DNA from: Opisthocomus hoazin
Lineage: Eukaryota > Chordata > Aves > Opisthocomiformes > Opisthocomidae
Direction: 5' to 3'
NCBI RefSeq assembly: GCF_030867145.1
Contig: NC_134421.1
Coordinates: 23,877,979-23,941,978 of the forward strand
Length of the DNA stretch: 64,000 nt
The notes beneath the pieces were generated by a model. That model searched no databases. It saw nothing but the letters and a program-made list of their open reading frames with translations, and had not been told where the DNA came from. Of the stretch, positions 38,401 through 50,824 are shown in pieces. The position numbers were made by a program, and so were the translations under genes. Positions within the stretch are counted from its first letter, which is position 1. The number at the start of each line of letters is the position of its first letter.

Positions 38401-40822
38401 TTGAAGCCAGCAAGTAAACATCCTCCTCTTGACTGAAAGTCTCCCCCATAATTGCATTTTTTCCCCAGATTTGATTACCCACTTAAACAAAAAGGGTAGT
38501 TCTACAAGGCACCACACTGTCTGTGTAATGATACTCAGGAGCAGTACTAACAACTTCAGGTCAAGCGCATGAAGCAATATGCATTATTTCCATCATGTTC
38601 TGCCTTAGCTAATTTACCTTCTTCCCTATTAGTAGAGGTAATATTGCTTCTGAGTCCTGTGCTTGCTCTGTCAGTGCTAGTTCAAACAAACCTATACTGT
38701 AATGAATTTGATTCCTTTCTCAACACAGTTGTTTCTTACACACCATGCACTGTTGCCAACAGCCTGGGTATTCTTTTTACTGTTTTTGTCTTGGTTGCTG
38801 TAGTGTATGCATTTGACCCATCTATCTGCCTATCAGCTTGATTTAGTTTTGTTTCTGCAGTCTCTTTTAGTTTAAGCATGTTTATGCACCCTGCGCTGTT
38901 CTGATTTCTTCTATTCCCTGGCAGTTCAGCTGAGCCTGGGTTTCTCTAGGGGAAGCGCCGTCCGGGCTGCCGCACATGCACTGCAGCAGAACAGCGTGCC
39001 CCACTGCCCACAGCATTCACACCTCCTCCCATGCACATGTGAAGACCCAGGCTGAGGCTGTCATGTAGGTTGGGTGTATCTGGAAATTGCTTTTTCCAGG
39101 CTTCCTCTCACTGCCCCCAGCCTTTTTTGTAGGACAAATAGTGAAGAAATTGGAATTACATCTTCCACAAACAAAAGCTGTTCCTAATGAGGGGCTGGGG
39201 CAACAAAAGGTACATGTGGAATCCACAGATCTCAGTGAAGCTAGGCTTTTTCATTAAATCCTTTATTCATTAAAATGCTCGATCACAATTTTTATGAATT
39301 GTTGGTGAATTCAGAAAAAATATGCAAATACTTTAAGTCATGGGGAAGAAAAAAAATATTAAAACAGTGCTCATACTTCTTATTTAATAATCCTGTTGCT
39401 AAGATATCTATCATGTAACATGATATGCCCTTCTCCAGGTAATAAAACCGCAGAATTTGTCTGAAATCATACTCCTACTACTAGGAAGCTTATTTCAAGG
39501 AGGGTAATCTCCTTGTGATGCTCTGCTTTGTTACAAGACTTGAAATAATCCACCAATTCTCTGTCTTGGCAGTGAGGAGAGCCTTCATGGCATTATAGGA
39601 TCTAGGCTCAAATCCTTGTGTGAATCAAAAGCAGAGTGAATTTTGAGTGTAGATTTTTTTTCTCTGAAGAGGCTCTTTTGGGAATCAAGCTAGAGGTTCA
39701 CTCTGTTTCGTGAATCATAAGATTTGTTTGTTTTAATGACTGGAACTACTTCAGATGACAAAGACTGATAGCAACCCTTCCCAACACTGCTTAGCAGCAG
39801 AATAGACAGGAGTTATGCCTAAAATGTCTTCTCTGAGAAAGCTGCCAGGCACAGAACCCTCAAAATCTATGCCTCTGAATTACTGGCCAAAAGGGGAAGT
39901 GAAAGATCTTGGTGAAGATTTTCTCTGAAGGTCATTGGGGTTTGGATCTTTTAAAAAGCTAATCATTCATGTGTTTGTTTTGGTTTGTTATAAGTTCTTC
40001 AACATTCAGTTTAAAATGTAACATGTAAATACAATGTGAAGTTTATTTTCTATTTCAATAAGAAAACAAATGAAAATAAATAATTCTTAGTCAAGTAAAC
40101 ATAAAAATTTTTATATTGGTCTGATCATCAAACAAACAGAAAAAAAAACTTTCTGTTCTTGACCCAAGATTTCCATGCTTTACTTTCTTCCTCCATTGTT
40201 CTTTTTTACTTTTGCATTTTCTCTGGGATCACGTAACAGAATTATCAGATATAAAGAACATTGAGAATTATTTCAGCTGCAATATTATGTGTGCTTCTTA
40301 TTCTCCTCAAAGCATTACTAATACTTGTGCTTGTGTTTTCCTGCTTTTGTGAACTCTGCATACAGGCCTCTTTTCCTGTGCTGTTTCAATCACAATTGTC
40401 AATACTTGTGCAAGATGCCTGTTCAGGAAATACAGTGCTCCCAGGGATTCAAGGATTTCTGTGATACCTGCTTTCCTCATGCTTAGACATCCACTGCCTA
40501 CCTCCTGAAGCTCTCATGGGACTTATTCCTGGTGGTTTAATACTATCTTGGTACTGGGATTTTTACCAGTGTTGGTACTGTGAAGGATGAAGCAGGATAA
40601 GTCTCATTACACGGGCCATCTGTGCTGATGCACCTTGTGTCTGAGAAGATGAAGCAGGTGACTAGCAGCTCAGCATTATGAAGAGGTTGAATTGAGTGGT
40701 AGGAATCAAGGCAAGAAAGGTTCAACAGCTAACTGAAGTCTGTTTTATCACAAATACACAGAGCAGAAAATTATCCCGCACAAGACACAGATGCACATGT
40801 AATTGTGGCAAACTTTCAGACT

Positions 40823-40846
40823 TACAAGTAGGTGCACCTACTTGTA
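40823..40846. repeat. Perfect 24-bp palindrome flanked by 9-bp direct repeats
   Basis: The half-site TACAAGTAGGTG is followed directly by its exact reverse complement, with no spacer. The centre contains AGGTGCACCT, two opposed CACCT half-sites. GTGGCAAAC occurs on both sides (40805-40813 and 40850-40858). This may be a protein-binding palindrome or the product of a local template switch; neither can be decided from sequence. Confidence 0.85.
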
Positions 40847-43800
40847 TAGGTGGCAAACACAGAAAGAGGCAACAATTAGTTCTGTCTGCCTGAGGATCAA
40901 TAATGATGAAAAAAATGAAAACCAATAGTTTTTTAATTTGTTTTCAAGCTCTAGAAGCTTGGAGGATCCTAATACTGATTGAAGTCCAAAAACCCACCTG
41001 ACACATTCCACTTGGCACATTAGACCCCTATAACACTTCCATCAAATTTAGAAAAAAAAACCCCTAAATCTTTGGTATATCAGCTGTGCTTTCTGTCAGA
41101 GGTTATATAGAACATATGCTCCCTGAAATACAGTTTCTTCTACAGCAAATCTTAACCTTAAATGTGTCAAGAAGAAACTATGAAACAAGTTCACAACCTC
41201 ACCTATATCAATGTCAGCAAACAGTCCCCTTTAGGTGCGAGCTGCATGCACTCTGGAGGGCCAATATGCTTTTAAAGTAATTGCTTCACCCCTTTTCATG
41301 TTTCCTTCAAGCAGCCGTACACACAGATTGAACTATCTGGACATCCATGAACTGCCTGGAGAAAAGACATCCCAGTTCTCACACTTCCATTCCCACAATG
41401 GAGTCTGGAGGCTGAATGCAAGGCAAGGGAAGGAAGGATCCTGGTTTGGCTGGGGAAATTTTCATGGTAGCCCTTGATGAATGGAAAATGAGCCAGGCAT
41501 CTTACACTAGGATGTCTAAACAAAAGGCTAAAAAAAGGCAACCTAAAAATAGAGAATTCTTCTTAATCACCTTTTGGATTTTAAGCATTCATAGGGTTTA
41601 TAAAATCATACTTTATACCAGCTTAACATGACTAAAAATGTCACTGTTCTTTTTTAACCAAAGCTGAAATTCTCTGTAATCAGTGACTTGAGGAACAGAA
41701 CTTTTAACATTGTCACTACCTCAACCTCACCTGGTTCAGTGCCTTTTGTCACTGAGCCCACTTAATGGTCTCCCGCAGCTGCCCCTTGAGTAACACTAGC
41801 TCAACTCATCGCTGCAAATAGCAGAGAGATCTCTGGAAAACTATGTGTTAAGCTCGGGCAGTTCTCTGCTAAGGCATAAAACCAGAGGGACTTCAGAGAG
41901 AAGAAATGGTGGAAAGCTGTGAATGCAAAAATATAAATATTTTTCCCCCTAAACTTGCTCTTTTGATTGCACTGACTGACTTAACTTTTGCAGGGTTTTA
42001 GGATAATGTGTAATGATTTGTCTTTTCTTGTTTACCTTCTCAGTGGTAAACAGTAGGTTGGTGACAGGAATGGATTTGTGCCGTTGTTTTTTTTCATATT
42101 GACCATTGTGACCAGGTCTAAACAGTCATCAGTCAACAATTCCAAGTCTCTAGAAACTGTTTAAACATAGCACTTCAGGCACAGCCCAGCAGTTGTGAAT
42201 GCTGCTGAAAGCTCATATAATCATATTGTTTGGCTTTTTTTTAAAAAAAGATAAAAGCGCCTCTCATTTGAAAGCTGTTACCGTTTTCAAGGAAAATACG
42301 TCAAATACTCCTACAATTTTCATTAACTTTTTCTTCATGTCAGAAACTGTTTCCATAACAGTTCTGATGAATTCATGCACCTTACTTAAAAGGAAAAGAG
42401 CTTTGAACAGGCAAGTCTTATTATTAGCAGACAATCAAAAATATTTTAGAGAAATCTTTTCACATTGATCTGCTAGAAGACACGTTTTGTATTGAATATT
42501 TGCATCCCGTTAAAATGAAAACACAGCTTCTAAATAGTCCCTGCTTTCTGAGAACTGGGAATGGCCTGAGCTGGTGACTGCTGTCTACTCGTTTGCAGGG
42601 AATGGAAATTCCTGTTTTTTCAAGAGACTAAGCCCTCAGAACAAAACATCTTAACTCATCTAAAGATGAGTGGAACTTGCTGAAGCCCTATGCTTTCTAC
42701 AGCTAAGAAGTGATGAAAGCTCTACAAATTAACCAGGTCAAACAGCCAGTGACCAGGTGGTGCTTCCCCTCTGCATCACAGGATCATGGAGCTACGTTGT
42801 CAGGTGCTGCTGAACTGTGAGCAGATACAAACAGAGTGGAAAGGGAAGTGATGTGATAAAGCCCATTTATATGTGATATGTTCACATGAACAAATGGGGT
42901 ACAGGTTAATAGTTTACAGTCAAAGTGGCTGTGGATGGTATTCTTCACTTAGAAAAGTATATTAGATTTAGCCACATTGTTTCTCTTTTCCACTTGAAAA
43001 AAAATCCAACCCTCATACAGTACTGTAAGTGTGGAAAAACTGTCTGTTTAGGGAGTATTCTTAGAGATCTCAAAAGTCTATGCAGGAGCTTCAGCTGTAA
43101 TTGTTATCAATTTTACGCAGTACTCTCAGATATATGAAAAGGTTTTTGTTGTGGCCAATATTTGGTCAAATAACAAAACAACTGTGTTTTTGTCATTTGT
43201 CATGTCACCAATATAACCCCAATTTGATAAGGAAGGAGGCAAAGGAAGTCAAATAGTAGAAGAGAGAGGATGAGAGATGTGAAAAAGAAGACTAGGAAGG
43301 GACAGAAGAGAAGGAATTTGGGGTGAGGGTTATAAAAGAGGAAGAAGGAAAATAAGACTAATCTGGAAAAGAAGTAAGCTTGAGAGATGCCTTTTTGGGC
43401 ACCCCTTTGCACAAGAGTAAAAGGAGCGGGAAGGAGGCACAAAGAGCTCAGATGCTTTTTTGGAGGAAAACTGAGAGCCTGGAAGCTTGGAAACTGCTGG
43501 TCCACAATGCCTCTTGTACCAGTGCTGTGGTCTTTCCTAAAATCTGAGACTTATAATGCCTCAGCCTAGTCTAGTCTTACTTCTTTTGGGAACTGGCAAG
43601 ACAGCAACAGCTAATAGTAAGTGTTTAGTATTTGCGATGCTGTCTAAAGTGCTGTGATTAATGTGTAATCCAACATTTGAGCCCTATCCAAACACAAAGA
43701 AACTGTGCCAATGTGAAAATAACACCCATGAGCTTTCTTCAGATCATGCATTACTATATTCCGTGCACTGTTTCATGCTGATGTGGAGTTGCTTTTCATA

Positions 43801-46800
43801 ATGAATTCCAGAAGGAATACGGTAATATGCAACAACCATGAATTTCATTGAAGATTTGTTGGAAACCACATGAAGAGGCAATGTCAGATGGCAAATCAAC
43901 TCTGCAGTGTTCTCAGGCTAAACCTTTATTCTGTAAACCATATTCTCCCTGTGCTTAGTTTTATCAGCTAATGGTTCAGACACTGGCTGATAAAAGATCG
44001 ATGGTCTACTAATTTTCAGTGGCCCCGTAACTTGTTGGGTTTTCCAGAAGTGCTATGGCCCCTTAAATACTGAATCATGGCTCAGATGTAGTACAAGCTC
44101 AAAACCAAAGTTTTGCTTCTTACTAGCCTCTGCTTAATGTTGTGCAATGAAAAAGTCCTCATTTTTTCTAGGAATACCAGAAAAAAAGAGTGTCCATGCT
44201 GAAGGCTAAAAGTTGACACTGGATGATTATAGAAACGATGTTTAAAGAAGTTCTAAGTACAGTCCCAACACAGGTTAATCACAAAATCTTTGAAATCTCT
44301 ACTCTTGTAAATGGGATGGCTTTGTAAATTCATCCTATTCATGACAGGTAGACAACTGGATATTTAATCTTGATTAATATGGACCAAACTCAAATTGAAG
44401 TTCAGACTGTAGAATGTCAGAAATCCAACTCACAGGAATTTTTTCACTGGAGAAGAGGTTACCTTTCCAGATAAACATTTTTCAGGCTTTTAATTTTTTT
44501 TAATGGCAGATAAGCCTCTGATCTTACATCATTTGGGGTTCCAGGAATCTAAGGGCGAATCATTCATTAAATGGATAGATTGGGTTACTTTTGTCCCAAA
44601 CTGATTCCGGTCAACAAATCGACAGTGAAAACAACAGCACTGTTTTGAAATGGCTATGACAGCAATAGCAACAAAATTCAGCTGTTCCCTCAGCCTAGAC
44701 TATGAAGTCAGTGAAGGAGTCGTTCCCAGACAGCGAGGGTGACCTTATAGGCTCCTATTAAAAAATGAAGGGAAAAAGAGGGGTAAAAGAAAAATTGAGT
44801 GAATTTCCCTAAGTCTTTTTCTGCTTTAACAATGCCTAGAACAGTGCAAAAAGAGATTGAGGGATGAATTTCGGTGACAAACAGGAGGAAAAGCTGAGAG
44901 GAAAGGGTTCAACCACTCTTGAATCAAACCCCTCTACCCACAGTATTGTTTTTTGGATCAACCTTAACACAACAGCATTTTTATTTCAATACATAATCTA
45001 GTTAAGGAAAAAAACCGTTGTTCTGGATCATGCATTCCCTCTCCACATCTACACATTTTCTTGCCAGGATCCCACAGTGGCAGGGTTGTTCTTTGTGTCA
45101 ATAGTACATGATTGAGTGATATGTACGCTCGTTTCAGTATGCTGTTTTCCAATTCAATACATGTGTAGCACACACAAGAAAGATATAGCATACATATAAG
45201 ACACAATAGAGGAAGAGGCACACGAGTGAATAAAAGATATTATGAAATAATTCATGAAACTGGTTTTAGTTAGAGAAAAACAAAGATTTTCACCATAATA
45301 AATGCTTCAAGCTATTCCGGAAATAATCCAAGAGAAATTAAATAACAATGAGGTACATTAAAGCTTCTGGGTTTGCTATAGTAACAGCTGTGTCTAGAGA
45401 AACTGGACAAGGGGGGTTGTTATTTAAATATGTCTGTTTTAAATAGTATTTTCTATTCAAGCATACATCTCTTGTCCATTAAAAAAAAAAAAATCCAGGG
45501 CTAAGCACACAGGACAAACACCATATGATCTTCAATAAACAGCCTTACAATCAAACACCATGTAATTAGTGCAAGAAATGAGTGCCAAAAACTATGTTGT
45601 GATTCCATGAAATGTACCTTTAAGGATTTGTGAAAAAGAATAGATATTCTAGGACCTATGCCCATCTATCCCATTCTGTTCCACATGAAAGAAATCATAT
45701 TAGATCAACTGAATATCTGGAAAGAATTAAATCATCATCTCTCGTTGGCAAGCCTAAAGGAAAAATTCACAAGAAAGCACAGTTTTATATAATAAAAGTT
45801 CTCATATTTCATGGAGGAAAAGGGAAAAAAATAACTGTGAAAGGGAAAGTTTTTGTTGCCTTTGGTTATTCTTCTCAGAGAATATATTATAGACTTCTCC
45901 TCTGCTCCCTTTTATTTTCTTTATTCAGTTGTCTAAAGCTGCAGGCATAGTACCCAGAGTTATTCAAATGAAAGCATTTTGAACTCCCTTGCAGAAAGTC
46001 CTGCAGGATCAAACTTTTTTCTCTAGCAGCTGATACAGTGACAGTCATTGGCACTATACAGTAGTAACAGAAACAGACTGGTCCCCTCAGCAGGATTCTT
46101 TTTAATGATAGAAATGTCTGGCTTTTTTACTGCCCTCGAGTTCTGTTAAAAGTAGCATGTGGGCCAAAATCTGCCTTTGTTAATACTGTTTCAGAGGTGC
46201 AAATGAAAGCGAGGACTTTCTTCAGTGGACCAAGCTCACCATGAGCTCCAAATGATTTACCTCAGAGATGGCTTTAGTTCAGTAATGGAATTTTACAACT
46301 CAGACTGCACTGTTCTTTAATTCATAATTAGTTTTGGCATATAATGCTTGTATATTAGCAGTCATTAAACCACCATAAAATGTTCAGGACTCAACTTTCA
46401 TTTAATCTGCATTCTGACATGAAAATGTGATGATTTTCACCAGCTGATGCTACGTGTCTCAGACTTTACTAAGGAGAAGATATAACCTATGAAAACTAGA
46501 GATTACAAATGAGATGTGCACTTACATGTCTGCATAACAGAAATAAACGGAAATTTCTATTTTCCTTCCAAAAAATGATCATGTGATCAGCTGGTGGTTC
46601 AGCATCTTATTTGTGGGTTTAGTAGCAACATCCACTCCTGAGTGTCCTCTTACATCTTCAGTAGGTCTTAATCCTTCCCTCACTCTCTTCCATGCCCTAC
46701 TGATCTCCCTTTGCTCATTTTGCTTAGACAAGTCAGTTTACTCGCACTGCTTGCGGTGGTGAGGATTCCCCAGTCTCCTGCTGAAGGCTATATTAAACTA

Positions 46801-47869
46801 GAATTTGGAATGGGAAAACATGGAGCTTACTCTTTTTCTTCTGTAATTCTCCACAATGCTATCCACGTGTCTTCCTTACTGCGATTAATTTCTCCCCCAC
46901 TCTTCTTTTGGATCCCTCCTCTTCCTGTTGTGATCTGAATTTTGTTGGTACATGCTATACTGTCTCCTACGCCTGAACTGTTCTTCCTAAGCATGGATTT
47001 TGTCAGTATTTTTATAAAGCTCAGTTATTAGACTCTTATACTTCTGGTCTCTGGTACAGCAATTCCTATATTTTTCTTTCTTTCTCCTCACACACGATCT
47101 TTCAGACACACTTCATACATTAAAAATACACTGTTTCAAATTGTCTTCCTTGCCTATCATTTTGACCACATCAGGCTACATCTGAATATTTCTGCTTACT
47201 CCCTTTCCCCAGACAATGGTATTCAAGCTTCCGATCTTCATTGAGGACTTGTTCATTTGTAGCAAAAATCTCAGTTACTTGCTATCACATAATACAATTC
47301 ATATGTTTCTCTGAATTTACCCTAAAACAATGAAAGGCTTTTCACTGTTACAGGACAGTTGCTCCAGAATTTACTGCTCTTACAGTTAAAAAACTTTTAA
47401 GTGCCCACTCAAATTTATATGTGGCTGATGTAGGCCCTTTTACTGTGGTGCCAGTAGATCTTTTTTTCCAGTTGCTTACAGAGAATCAATCGACTACCAA
47501 AAGGACTCAGCAAAATAACTGTGGGCAGCTGGGCAAGCAGCACTATAATCACCACTTTGCTCATCACAGGACAGAAACAGAAAGCAAGCACCATTTATAC
47601 AATGAAATTTAACACTGTTTCCCTTGGGCTTGGATGGAGAGTTTTCTTGTGCACCAGAGCTGGAGCAATTCCCTCAGTCTACAGCTGGATGAATCTGGAT
47701 TAATCTGGGTTTCCTGACTTAGGAAACTTGCACAAGCTAAAAGCTCCCCATGAATTATTCCCTCATACATTCGTCAGCACAGCTTTGTTTGAAAACAGGA
47801 CTTTAACAATCTTGAAGTAACACTGAGACACACTATGTATGCAGTTACTTTGAACCCTAAATCTTTCCT

Positions 47870-47907
47870 TTTCCCTTCCGTGTCTCACGTGTCTCACGGA
47901 AGGGAAA
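47870..47907. repeat. 38-bp quasi-palindrome with central CACGTG E-box
   Basis: The arms TTTCCCTTCCGTG (47870-47882) and CACGGAAGGGAAA (47895-47907) are exact reverse complements. The centre is TCT-CACGTG-TCT; the CACGTG is itself palindromic and exactly centred, and only the two TCT triplets fail to pair. CGTGTCTCA is also present as a 9-bp tandem duplication across the centre. Confidence 0.85.
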
Positions 47908-48329
47908 TGTGTATTTTGTGCACGTGTATTTTCCTGACCCTTGCTTAGATCTGGTGCTTAAGTTTTGGTTTGCCTCTTCCGGATGATACACATTAGTGAA
48001 ATTTCACTCAACAAAGAATTTTACCTCCATTTTAGTTATGTTGGCTGTGGTAGATAAAAGGTCTTTCATCTACTAACTCTAATCCTGTTTCTGATAATAG
48101 CAACACAGATGACAGAGCTCACAGAGCAGAGACCACATGGTAACTTGTTACAGATGGTGCGCTGAGAAAATGCTGATTGTGGTTTAATTTTAAGCAGCGA
48201 GAGTCAATGACACATTGTGCAGGCAGTGAAGCAAAACAAACAAAAAAAAACCCCTAAAAGACAATCCTGCAAATCAGACATTTTAAGGCCTTTTGATTAC
48301 ACTATCTTGAGGTTCTGTGAAGCTACCAG

Positions 48330-48371
48330 GATCTGTCTGTGTGTCTCTGTCTGTGAGTGTGTGTGTGCATA
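48330..48371 (+). repeat. Imperfect TG/TC-rich microsatellite
   Basis: Short interrupted runs of TG and TCTG units. Low-complexity DNA of no evident function. Confidence 0.6.
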
Positions 48372-49488
48372 AACCAGAAAAACACTTTCAGAAAACACCA
48401 CATACATATCAAATAGAAAATGAAAGCGTCTTAATACTTCATTCAACCAAAAATAATCACAAAGTATTAATGTAGGTATTTTTCTTCGATATTTGCCTTT
48501 AGAAATTGACTAATGTCTGACTTATAAAATGGTAGAGAAATTCACATGTCTCTCTTCAACCAACGATAATTTCCTTTATTGTCATGCTAATAGCAATCTG
48601 CACTTTGCTGAACTGCTGTCTGGATTTATATTTTCTACAAGCTAACATTTTTTTTAAAGATGTTTTCCAAATGTTTAACTCATAGAAACAGAGGTCTGGC
48701 TAACATTATATTTCATTCTTTTTTACAATCACATTATTTTATATGTAATAGATAAAACATCATGGTAATTCTAACAGTTAATGAGAATTAATATTTTTCC
48801 TTAAAGCCTATGAGAAAAATCTAGATTCTCACATTCTTTGTGCATTAATCTCTCAAAGTACATGTTCCCAAGTCTACTCATAAAAGAAACAGTTTAAAGC
48901 AGAAATTCAAAACAAATAAACAGAAATATTGGCTGAAGGGTGGTGTGTCTCATATACATAGCCAGAGGTCCTGGACTCAGGCTGTGGTTAGCCGTGGCAG
49001 ACCAGCTATGTCTGTCTCATTCTGTGCAACTGGCTCAGGCACTTCTGCCCCACATTCCCCAGCTGCAGCACCCACCTCCCACTCCCTCTGCCAAGTACCG
49101 CGGTTCCTCCTGTACCTCTCAACTGTGCCAGCTGAAGCTGGCTGGCTGCTGTCAGCTGGAACCAGGCATCCAAAAGCTGGAGAGAGCCTGAACTGATGTA
49201 TTGTAGTTGGGGTTGGGTCATCTAACAGGACTCATACTCTCTCAGAAGCTCTACTGGGAAATATATCTTTGGATTTAGCCTGGTCGCTCCCTCATCAGAT
49301 GACCTAGTGCTGGTGGGGATATAGCTACTGTATCACTCAAGCCACCTGCATGCGTCTGTGAAGCAGGGTAGTCTTTCATCAGTCACATGAACTAACCTGA
49401 AAATGCTGTCTTTTGCTAGGAGGAGCAGTAAGGAGGGATACTGAAGCTGGTGTACCTTCTCGCTTTGTCCTCTTCCTGCTCTTTGGCA

Positions 49489-49532
49489 CCATGAGCCATC
49501 CCATGGGCCATGAGCCATCCCATGGGCCATGG
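49489..49532 (+). repeat. 19-bp tandem duplication, 2.3 copies
   Basis: Two exact copies of a 19-mer beginning CCATGAGCCATC and ending CCATGGG, plus a partial third copy. Each copy holds the small palindrome CCATGG. It lies within a GC-richer block (48940-49560) of unknown origin. Confidence 0.85.
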
Positions 49533-50780
49533 TGTTGAAGCTGCTCCCCTCCTCTACAGCTTACCTAAAACTTTTGGTGCTACTCCTGACACTGCAAAGC
49601 AAGTCTGAACCGTGGTATTTTTTTTCGTTTTATATAAAAAATTTCAAAGTCAGAAACTCCTAGTTAACAGAAACTGCCCATAGCATGGAGACTGTTATTG
49701 AAAACAAAGAAAAAAGACTTTTGCTAAAAAACCTTTACTCTAAGAAAACAGGTACTTTCAAAAAATCATTTCCATATTATTATAGTAACAGGAAGAAAAA
49801 AATTGTAGACAGTCAGTTGGCCTGGTGATAGAAATCCTGCTGAAATTCAGCTCAGCTCTGGATATAGTGACAAACATATTTTGCTACAGTCACTTTCAGC
49901 TATCACCTGCAGCTCTATTTTACAATGTATATACTTCAGTGAAATTCATTAGAAAAATAATCTGCCTTGCAGTCCAACATATTTTAAAAACCCTACAAGT
50001 AGGGTTGCAATTTTAGCATTTTATGAAATCCTATGAGATATATTCCAATAGTACATACATTTTATTCCTGGCTTTTGGGATGCAATAAGAATAATTTGTT
50101 TAAAAATGTTAAAATAACATTTAAGATGAAAATCCATTGTTTTGTTTGAAAACGTGTCTGTAAAGATAGTTGGGGGAGATAAAGATATTTTACTGTTTGT
50201 ATCCTAGCTTTATAATAAACATTTTTTCAGTTTTCTTCTTCCAGGGTTAGACACTCATGTTCAATCCTTGATTCCATAAGAGATTAAGAGAATGAATGCA
50301 TTTCCCATAGAAACCAGACCAATGTAGGTTAAAGTCAGCAGAGCTTCCCTTAGATCAATGCCTTCAGATCCACTAACTTGGCTACTGCTAGAAGGAACAA
50401 TTAAAAGCACACACTGCATAAATGCCATTGAAGGCCGCAACTGGTGTTATGATAACAAGAATGCCAACTGCATGTCTGACATACAGGTGCCTGGGCAAAG
50501 TATGATCATGACCAGTTTATACACTGCACTAAGAATTCCCAGATCATATTCTGCAGATTGGAGTAATTATAACCTCTTTGGATCACTGTAGATAGGAATT
50601 ACTTGCCTGATATAATATAGGGAGTTGTACTGATATTGTAAAATTTAAGATACGACAAGTAATTAATATTAATGCATTTTGTAACAAACTAAATGAAAGC
50701 AGAGATCTTTTTTATGTTACAACTGTAGGTTTCCATGAAGGCATTCAAATGCAAACAATCATGCTATCCTCTTCAGAAGC

Positions 50781-50824
50781 ATTTTTAAACATTTTAGAAA
50801 CATATGTGGAGAGTATAAAACTGC
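50781..50824 (+). repeat. 44-bp segment duplicated exactly at 54229-54272
   Basis: All 44 bases, from ATTTTTAAAC to AAAACTGC, recur in the same orientation 3448 bp downstream. Here the segment sits in ordinary AT-rich sequence with no repeat hallmark, so this locus is the more likely source. Confidence 0.9.

Noticed and set aside
39605-39615. tRNA B-box-like GGCTCAAATCC
   Set aside because: No A box at the right distance and no cloverleaf can be drawn; treated as chance.
50358-50591. 77-codon + frame with a few cysteines and tryptophans
   Set aside because: No repeated pattern, signal peptide or family match; the 5' and 3' contexts are not splice-like.
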